Assembly: GCA_937997955.1 (NCBI GenBank) | Contig: CALLDR010000125.1 | Location: forward strand, 1-28,894 | DNA: 28,894 nucleotides | Direction of reading: 5' to 3' | Source: an uncultured Emergencia sp. | GTDB taxonomy: Bacteria > Bacillota > Clostridia > Peptostreptococcales > Anaerovoracaceae | In this document: positions 23,187 through 28,894 of the stretch, in pieces | Numbering within the stretch: position 1 is the stretch's first letter | Layout: every line of letters begins with the position of its first letter | Made by a program: the position numbers and the translations under genes | The notes under the pieces: generated by a model | Databases searched by the model: none | The model's input: the letters and a program-made list of their open reading frames with translations, nothing else | What the model was told of the DNA's origin: nothing

Positions 23187-26120
23187 CTATTTAGCGATTC
23201 TGTAAGCTTTGTTGGACCAGTCAGAGTAGTACTTCACACCGTCGATCTCGGCGTAAGCTCTAACCTTGTAGTAGTATCTGGTTCCCTTCTTCAGAGACTT
23301 GGTGTTCTTGTAAGTCAGCTTTGTCGTAGTGAAGATTGGGGTGGTACCAAATCCGCTGTTCTTCTTAACAGATCTGTAGATCTGATATCCGTCAGCAGCC
23401 TCAGCATCGCCCTTTACGGACCATTTTACTGTGATGGCGCCTTTCACTGCGGAAGAACCAGCAGTGATCTTCAGAGCTTCAACAGAAGTTACGAGATCAG
23501 ACTTGATTTCTTCGATCAAAGTCTTCAGGTTCTGTTCCATCTTGTATTTCTGTCTGTCAGTCAGCTTTTCGTATGCTTCTACGACTGCCTTCTTCTCTGC
23601 GACAGTCTTTGCAGTATTTGCCTGTGCCAGCAATACATGCAGTTCTGCGATCCAAATAGAGTTTTCAGCGTTCAAAGTAGCCTCTAACGTCTCTAAGTTG
23701 TCAATCGCTGCAACATTGTCAACGTCTAAAGATTTAACTGCTCCGACTTCAGCCAGAGTGCCGTTGAAATCATAAGCTTCTTCAAGCAGCGCTTTGATGG
23801 AGTCTTCTAATTCGATCAGCTTTGCAGCGCCGTTATCAGTTGTTCCGTTGTCGCACTTTGCAATTTCCTTTGCCATAGCGTCAACTCTGCTCTGGATGTC
23901 TTTTCCAACTAATCTCAATACGGTGTCTAAGTCCGCGTTGAGGACATAGGTGTTGGAGATTTTGGACTTTTCAGCGCCAGGCATAGCGATGTAAGCTAAG
24001 TAAGCGTTTAATGCGTCTAAGACTGCATCTTTATCTGCAACTGTTAAAGTGGAAGTCGTTGGCAGTGCTGCAATTTTTGCAACCAAAGCTTTCTCTGCCT
24101 CAGCTAATTCTGCCTTTGTTGGAATGCTTCTCAGCAGCTTTTCTGCCTCAGCATAAGCGGCTGTTACTTCATCTAAAGTATCGGCAGCTTCAATCAGTTC
24201 TTTGCCTGCTGTGCAAGCATCATCAAATGCCTTCTCTGAGTAATCCTTTGTGCCCATGATCTTCATGGCTTCTGCTTTTGCATCGTCAAGGGCGTTTTTA
24301 TGGCGGGCGATGGATGCTACTACGGCAGCTTCATCTTCTGCCTTCATCAGCTCACTCATAGCAGCTGCTGCGTTAGCAAGTGCTGCATCGATATCATCAT
24401 AGGATTCCGCAATAGTCAAAGCTGCAACAGCAGAATCTGCGATTGCTGTCCAAGCGTCAGCTTCTACTGTGGCATAAGTGGATTTGAGATATACATAATC
24501 TGCTTCTGCAGTTTTGTCATCTCCATAAAGCACTTTTACCTGCGGGGTTCCATCAGCCTTGTAGAATTTAGCTTTTGCATCTGCAATCGCCTTCATAAAG
24601 GCATCGTATTCCCAATTTGCAGCAAAGAGATTTGCTTCGCCGTCAGCAGCATCAAAGATGTACTGCTTAGCTGTCTTGAAGGAATCTGCAGCGATGTCGG
24701 CATATACTAAGTTTTCAGCATCTTTTACAGCTGCGTCTACCTTCTCGTCATCGTATACTTTAACACCGTATTTATAAGTGTCTTTCAAAACCTTTCCTTC
24801 TTCAACAACCTCTGCGTAAAGCTCAACCGCCTCGATTGTCTTGTTCAATGTGGACAGATAAGCGGTAGCAGCTCCCTGAGTTGTATCTCCGTTTTTGTAC
24901 AGAGCCCTTACAGCGGCAACTCTTTGTGGATCAGTCAGATCTTCCAGCGCGTTTGCATATGCGGCGATAACATCTCCAGAGTTGATAATCGCTGTACGCA
25001 TCGCATTGTTAACCGCTGTTGCCTCAGCAACAGTAACTTTGTTGATATTTGCAATTTCTACACCAAAGAGAACAGCTTTATTGCCAGTCTTCTTTTCGTA
25101 GATTTTATCGTTAGCGGTATTTAACAAATGGTTGTATTGGTAGTTAACTGCCTGATTACCTGCTAATTTCAGCTTGTCATATACGTTTTCAAGTCCCCAG
25201 TCAACCCATTCCGCGGCTGCTTTAGCTACTGATGCGCTTGTGTTTGCATCTGCATATTCATCATCTTCGATGGTCTTGATGTCGCCGATGATCGCTTTGA
25301 GCTTTGAATACTCGTCGATGTATGCAGCTGCTTTAGCTAAGATCGCAGTTGAGGTGGTCGCATCTCTGTTTGCAATTTTAGCGATTTCAGCGGATGTCTT
25401 AGCCTTTTCCTCGGCAATCTTATTTGCATTTTCTGCGGAATAAGCATCTAAATTGATCTTGCTTAATTTTCCAGTTACTGCGGCATATACGCTGTCTTCC
25501 TGATACTCAGCAAAATCAACGATTCTGGCAACGGCAGCTTTTTCATAACCTTTAGCATCTGCTACGATATCGTTCAGAGTAATCGCAGTATTATCAGTTT
25601 CAGAACCGTACACTACGGCGTCACCGATGTCGATAGGGTTATTATTGTAGGTTGCTGCATTTGGAGCAATCTGCACGGATTCAACTCTGTTTTCAACACC
25701 AAAAGTAGTTTCAGTTACTTTGGAAATGTACGCCGTTACTGCTTTATTGATGTCCTCCTGCACTAACTTGTTCAACTCGTCGACAGCTGAAGTTGTCCAA
25801 TTTTCAGGATAATTAGCTGAAACTGTCAAGCCAAGTTCCGAAGCTGTAACTTCTGCATAAGCAGGTGTACCTGTTGCTCCAATGCGAAGAACCTTGTTAG
25901 CATCCTGTCCCAGATACTTATCATACGCGTCTTCTGCTAATGCTACTTTGTGGGCATAAACATTTGTCCACTGTGCTCTTAAGTATTCCTCGTAGTCTCC
26001 GGAATTATAGGAATATGTGCCATCATTATTTTGCACTGCTGCAAAGGCGGTTCCTACAGTTCCGAAGCTGTAAGTGAAGACAACTGACAATGCAAGAAGC
26101 ACTGTTAAAAATTTCTTCAT
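23187..26120 (-). CDS. large secreted surface protein, family copy 3 (probably silent)
   Basis: 977 residues, intact frame. The signal peptide has the same first 17 residues, then SFGTVGTAFAA. The mature body is Ala/Asp-rich and differs from copies 1 and 2; the conserved module (KIAALPTTSTLTVADKDAV, AYIAMPG) is at about residues 675-725 and a YEKLTDRQKYKM motif precedes the end. Residues 880-977 are the Fn3-like domain. Like copy 2 it faces left and lacks the promoter found before copy 1. Inversion with copy 1 would flip about 13 kb, including array 1 and the AlbA_2 gene. Confidence 0.85.
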   Translation of the reverse strand: MKKFLTVLLALSVVFTYSFGTVGTAFAAVQNNDGTYSYNSGDYEEYLRAQWTNVYAHKVALAEDAYDKYLGQDANKVLRIGATGTPAYAEVTASELGLTVSANYPENWTTSAVDELNKLVQEDINKAVTAYISKVTETTFGVENRVESVQIAPNAATYNNNPIDIGDAVVYGSETDNTAITLNDIVADAKGYEKAAVARIVDFAEYQEDSVYAAVTGKLSKINLDAYSAENANKIAEEKAKTSAEIAKIANRDATTSTAILAKAAAYIDEYSKLKAIIGDIKTIEDDEYADANTSASVAKAAAEWVDWGLENVYDKLKLAGNQAVNYQYNHLLNTANDKIYEKKTGNKAVLFGVEIANINKVTVAEATAVNNAMRTAIINSGDVIAAYANALEDLTDPQRVAAVRALYKNGDTTQGAATAYLSTLNKTIEAVELYAEVVEEGKVLKDTYKYGVKVYDDEKVDAAVKDAENLVYADIAADSFKTAKQYIFDAADGEANLFAANWEYDAFMKAIADAKAKFYKADGTPQVKVLYGDDKTAEADYVYLKSTYATVEADAWTAIADSAVAALTIAESYDDIDAALANAAAAMSELMKAEDEAAVVASIARHKNALDDAKAEAMKIMGTKDYSEKAFDDACTAGKELIEAADTLDEVTAAYAEAEKLLRSIPTKAELAEAEKALVAKIAALPTTSTLTVADKDAVLDALNAYLAYIAMPGAEKSKISNTYVLNADLDTVLRLVGKDIQSRVDAMAKEIAKCDNGTTDNGAAKLIELEDSIKALLEEAYDFNGTLAEVGAVKSLDVDNVAAIDNLETLEATLNAENSIWIAELHVLLAQANTAKTVAEKKAVVEAYEKLTDRQKYKMEQNLKTLIEEIKSDLVTSVEALKITAGSSAVKGAITVKWSVKGDAEAADGYQIYRSVKKNSGFGTTPIFTTTKLTYKNTKSLKKGTRYYYKVRAYAEIDGVKYYSDWSNKAYRIAK

Positions 26121-26217
26121 TTTAAGAATTCCTCCCTCTTTTTAGTTCTTTGTTTTAAGATTATAGTTATACGCGTTTTTGCGCAAAACTGATAAATGAA
26201 ATTACAGTTCACAATGA
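26069..26217 (-). repeat. 149-bp shared 5' element, copy 3
   Basis: Reverse complement identical to 12864-13012; in direct orientation relative to 20254-20402, 5,815 bp away. Confidence 0.92.
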
Positions 26218-26610
26218 TTTCCGGGAAGCGGGCGTAAATGTTGGAATTTCAACGCTTTCCTGATTTTGTTGTGATAAAATGCGAACATGGACGCTGGCTG
26301 GGAAAATATGTTGGTGCGGTTCGGCTGAATTGGATGGACTAGCGGCGGGCGGGGTGATTTGCGTAGGATAGTTGGGGCGCTCTGGACAAATCGCAGGGAG
26401 CCGTAGTGCGTGGGAGAATACCATAGGAAGCTGGAATTTAGAAATCTGAGAAACTGCGCTGGCTCATGGGAAAAGTAGTTTATTTTGCTGGGGAAATAAG
26501 GTATACTAAGATATGAGGATAGCAGTTTTATATAGAGTTATTGCTTTACAGCGGACCATTCTTTTTGAACAGCTGAGGGCAATAATTTTACCAAAGAACT
26601 TGTATATAGC

Positions 26611-26659
26611 TTGGTGCGAAAGGCAAGTGAACATGAAATCCCCGGGTCTTTCGCACCAA
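26611..26659. repeat. conserved 11-bp inverted repeat in CRISPR leader 2
   Basis: TTGGTGCGAAA / TTTCGCACCAA, both arms identical to leader 1 and the centre nearly so. Confidence 0.6.
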
Positions 26660-26665
26660 AATTCC

Positions 26666-26695
26666 TTACAGGAATAACCATAATTGTGGTATGAT
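26666..26695 (+). promoter_or_regulatory. CRISPR leader promoter, array 2
   Basis: TTACAG, an 18-bp spacer, TATGAT; same layout as leader 1. Confidence 0.6.
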
Positions 26696-26771
26696 GTGAG
26701 TAAATTGCGGAGAGATCCAAAGAAAATGCTGAAGGTTGGTAGTATCTTTGAAAAAACAGCTGTAATTTGCC

Positions 26772-27073
26772 GTCTCAACCCGCGAGGGTCGAGTGGATTG
26801 AAATCCCCTGGGGCAAATTGGGCGTGGGAAGTTATAGATGTCTCAACCCGCGAGGGTCGAGTGGATTGAAATCAAGGCCGGGAGAACGCCCGGCGGTGTT
26901 CCACCGGTCTCAACCCGCAAGGGTTGAGTGGATTGAAAGGTGAGGGCTTCTGGAGCCAGGGCAACGGCATTTTTGTCTCAACCCGCATGGGTTGAGTGGA
27001 TTGAAAGTCTAAATGTGTCTGCCAGCAAATTTACTAGCAGACGTCTCAACCCGCGCGGGGGAGGATAGAAAAT
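26772..27073 (+). CRISPR. CRISPR array 2, four repeats plus a degenerate last repeat
   Basis: 32-bp repeats at 26772-26803, 26840-26871, 26907-26938 and 26975-27006, then a degenerate copy from 27043. Spacers are 35-36 bp and all differ from array 1. Leader-side repeats have GCGAGGGTCGAG; the two distal ones have GCAAGGGTTGAG and GCATGGGTTGAG. Same leader and direction as array 1. No cas genes nearby. Sequence after the last repeat (27074-27150) is GC-rich and unlike its surroundings. Confidence 0.95.
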
Positions 27074-27166
27074 CTTCCACCCACCGATCCGCTCTACCGT
27101 CACGGGTCCCCACCCGCATAGGCCGCAGCTCCGCCGGGGCCCGGCCTTGTATTACGATTTCAGCGA

Positions 27167-28522
27167 TTATTTCAATATATCCAGATCCGGTTTGTAGATC
27201 AGATTCTGAGGAAGTGCTTCCTTCTGTAGAAACATCAGCATATAGACCGGCAGATAATGCACCTTATCCCGTACTTGGACGTTCCCGTTATAGAAGACCA
27301 GCGCCTTCGGAATATCGTATTTAGGATTCTTCAGAAGATTGTTCAAGGCGTTGTGCCTGGCATAGGCCTTTCCCGATTTAATTTCCAGAGGCAGCACTTT
27401 GCTGTCGTATTCAATCAAAAAATCCACCTCGCCCTGCTTCTTGCTGTTGAAATAATACAGATCGTATCCGTGGGCCTTCAACTCCTGGGCTGCAATATTC
27501 TCATAGATGGAACCAAAGTTGATATCTATCTCGCCGGAAAGAATTTTTAGCTGAATGCCGTTCATGTACATGGCTGCAAGAAGTCCGACGTCTGCGAGAA
27601 ACAGTTTGAATAGATTGGTCGACTTCGACAGGAGCAAAGGCACCTCCGGCTCGTCTGCGCAAAACGCTGGCAAGGCGACACCAGCGTCCTTCAGCCACAG
27701 AAAGCTGTTGGCATACCGGGAGAATTTGAAATTCTCATTGAGGTCTTTCAGAATGAACCGCTTGTTTTTACAGTTGAGTTCACTGGGAATCAGATCAAAG
27801 ATATCCTCCAGATACAGCTTGTTATCCGGGTCATATTTCGCAATATCCTTTTTATACAGCTGAATGATGCTCTGCTGCTCCCTTGCAACCTCCTGCAGAT
27901 TGTTAGTCGCAAGATATCTGCTCACTGCGGCAGGCATTCCGCCGACGATAAGATACAGGCGGAACAGTTCGATCATTTTTTCGTGAATCAGTGCGTCCAC
28001 CGCTTTGTCATGGTCAAACGCGTCCCGCAAGGCATCAATTACAGCCTTAGATACCTGATTGGCCCAGGCAAATTCCTCTATATCCAAAGGATACATTTCC
28101 ATGACGTCCATATATCCCACCGGCACAGAGCGAATATTCTTCAGATCTACGCCCAGCAAAGACCCACTGAGGATATATCGGTAGCTGCCTTCCTCTACCA
28201 GAAATTTGACAGCAGTCACGATGTCCGGACATTCCTGCACCTCATCCAGAAAGACCAGTGTTTTTCCCGGGATCAAAGGCTGATTCGCCACGGCAGAAAG
28301 ACGAAGCAAAAGGCTGCGGCTGTCCATAGCTCCCTGAAAGATCTCTCTGGCCGCGGCGTTCTCTATGAAATTGATCTCCACAAAGGAATCAAAATTCCGC
28401 TTGCCCACCTGACGGATGCTGTAGGTCTTCCCAACCTGCCTGGCTCCGGTGACCAGCAGCGCTTTTCGTTCGTCAGTCCTGAAGAAGTCCTCTATCCTGT
28501 TTTCAATCTTTCTTGTAATCAT
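27167..28522 (-). CDS. AAA_14/DUF4143-family ATPase
   Basis: 451 residues. The AAA part has Walker A GARQVGKT (26-33), Walker B LVFLDE (89-94) and ILSGSLLG (118-124). A DUF4143 part follows (about 200-370). It ends with a nuclease-like pattern, GEVDFLIEYD and LPLEIKSGK (E365, D367, E380, K382), resembling PD-(D/E)xK nucleases. This widespread family is common in genomic islands and has no firm role; toxin, defence and regulatory roles have been suggested. The ATG follows AGGTGA. It is transcribed leftward toward array 2, from a promoter with repeated GAAAAACGGACAAAA boxes. Confidence 0.88.
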   Translation of the reverse strand: MITRKIENRIEDFFRTDERKALLVTGARQVGKTYSIRQVGKRNFDSFVEINFIENAAAREIFQGAMDSRSLLLRLSAVANQPLIPGKTLVFLDEVQECPDIVTAVKFLVEEGSYRYILSGSLLGVDLKNIRSVPVGYMDVMEMYPLDIEEFAWANQVSKAVIDALRDAFDHDKAVDALIHEKMIELFRLYLIVGGMPAAVSRYLATNNLQEVAREQQSIIQLYKKDIAKYDPDNKLYLEDIFDLIPSELNCKNKRFILKDLNENFKFSRYANSFLWLKDAGVALPAFCADEPEVPLLLSKSTNLFKLFLADVGLLAAMYMNGIQLKILSGEIDINFGSIYENIAAQELKAHGYDLYYFNSKKQGEVDFLIEYDSKVLPLEIKSGKAYARHNALNNLLKNPKYDIPKALVFYNGNVQVRDKVHYLPVYMLMFLQKEALPQNLIYKPDLDILK

Positions 28523-28555
28523 TGGAATTTCACCTGCCTTCGATTTTCTACTACT

Positions 28556-28584
28556 ATATTAGCATATTTTGTCCGTTTTTCCAA
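28556..28584 (-). promoter_or_regulatory. promoter of the AAA_14 ATPase gene
   Basis: On the minus strand TTGGAA (28584-28579), a 17-bp spacer and TAATAT (28561-28556). Confidence 0.6.
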
Positions 28585-28614
28585 CGGTTATTCGATTTGT
28601 TTTGTCCGTTTTTC
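28567..28614 (-). repeat. two direct 15-bp boxes over the ATPase promoter
   Basis: GAAAAACGGACAAAA (minus strand) at 28581-28567 and 28614-28600, 33 bp apart (three helical turns). One covers the spacer between -35 and -10, the other lies upstream, a typical repressor layout. Confidence 0.6.
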
Positions 28615-28723
28615 TAATTTTATCTGGCATCATTTTTATATCTTGCTGGCTGTATTTAAAAAATGTGATTTCGTGCTATTTCACGCTCAGAAAATATTGT
28701 AAGTATTGAAAACAGCGAAGAAA

Positions 28724-28750
28724 AAGAAGGCCGGGGGTTCCGACCTTCTT
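28724..28750 (-). terminator. terminator of copy 4
   Basis: AAGAAGGCCGG, loop, CCGACCTTCTT, same family hairpin as copies 1 and 3. Confidence 0.8.
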
Positions 28751-28787
28751 TGTAGTTTTTGATTCAGTTCAGCTTTGATGGAATCGA

Positions 28788-28894
28788 TTATTTAGCGATT
28801 CTGTAAGCCTTGTTGGACCAGTCAGAGTAGTAGGTCTTGCCGTCAACTACCTTGTAAGCTCTGATCTTGTAGTAGTATCTGGTTCCCTTCTTCA
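28788..28894 (-). CDS. surface protein family copy 4, C-terminal end only
   Basis: The last 35 codons are visible before the window edge. They read KKGTRYYYKIRAYKVVDGKT and SDWSNKAYRIAK, the end of the shared Fn3-like domain, with a TAA stop at 28788-28790. It faces left like copies 2 and 3. The rest of the gene and its 5' element lie outside the window, so the family continues to the right. Confidence 0.9.
   Translation of the reverse strand, partial: KKGTRYYYKIRAYKVVDGKTYYSDWSNKAYRIAK

Larger units (their letters stand above)
26121..26771. other. copy 3 upstream flank and CRISPR leader region
   Basis: 651 bp, homologous along its whole length to 20306-20975 but with many substitutions, so the duplication is older than the exchange that keeps the 149-bp element identical. 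It contains the TATACT segment near 26509, the leader inverted repeat and the leader promoter. No supported gene. Confidence 0.65.

Noticed and set aside
17420..26120. Copies 2 and 3 as pseudogenes
   Set aside because: Both frames are intact from signal peptide to stop, with ribosome sites and terminators; lack of a promoter fits storage cassettes.
27074..27166. GC-rich stretch after array 2 as a gene remnant
   Set aside because: Too short to assign and no motif recognised; only its base composition stands out.
12864..28894. Diversity-generating retroelement as source of variation
   Set aside because: No reverse transcriptase gene and no template/variable repeat pair; the variation is by whole cassettes.

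Overview
The window comes from a low-to-mid GC Bacillota, most likely an anaerobic Eubacteriales member. Evidence: strong AGGAGG ribosome sites, TTGACA/TATAAT promoters, a CIRCE-controlled groES-groEL operon, a clostridial OGG-type DNA glycosylase and a dpp-type peptide operon. I cannot name the genus from sequence reading alone.

Left part (1-12.4 kb) is ordinary chromosome. It holds the 3' part of an 8-oxoguanine DNA glycosylase gene. A nine-gene operon of one orientation follows: NIF3-like metal protein, RpiR-type regulator, isoaspartyl dipeptidase, DppBCDF-like ABC transporter, peptide-binding lipoprotein and a creatininase-family amidohydrolase. Together these look like a system that imports and breaks down damaged (isoaspartyl) or related peptides. 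The HrcA/CIRCE-type groES-groEL operon comes next.

Right part (12.6-28.9 kb) is an accessory locus. It carries four members of one family of large secreted proteins: three complete (858, 961 and 977 aa) and one cut by the window edge. All three complete copies share a 149-bp 5' element (5' UTR, ribosome site and start of the signal peptide) that I read as identical base for base. They also share a ~98-101 aa C-terminal Fn3-like domain and a related terminator; the fourth copy shows the end of that domain and the terminator. The central parts diverge strongly. Copy 1 faces right, copies 2, 3 and 4 face left. Only copy 1 has a good promoter directly in front of the shared element: TTGCCA-18-TATACT, with the identity starting at the last base of the -10 box. 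A tyrosine recombinase gene lies between copy 1 and copy 2. This is the layout expected of a surface-antigen inversion locus: flipping the DNA between inverted 5' elements would put another coding body behind the fixed promoter. One caution is that the shared element itself holds a TATAAT with a poor -35.

The flank of copies 2 and 3 is also duplicated and runs into a conserved CRISPR leader and a short array (5 and 4 good repeats, each with a degenerate last repeat; type I-C-like repeat ends; no cas genes in the window). The CRISPR arrays are therefore part of the same duplicated unit as the silent surface genes. An AlbA_2/Schlafen-type ATP-binding regulator and an AAA_14/DUF4143 ATPase separate the units. 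The most interesting content is this combined surface-protein switching, recombinase and CRISPR-array locus.
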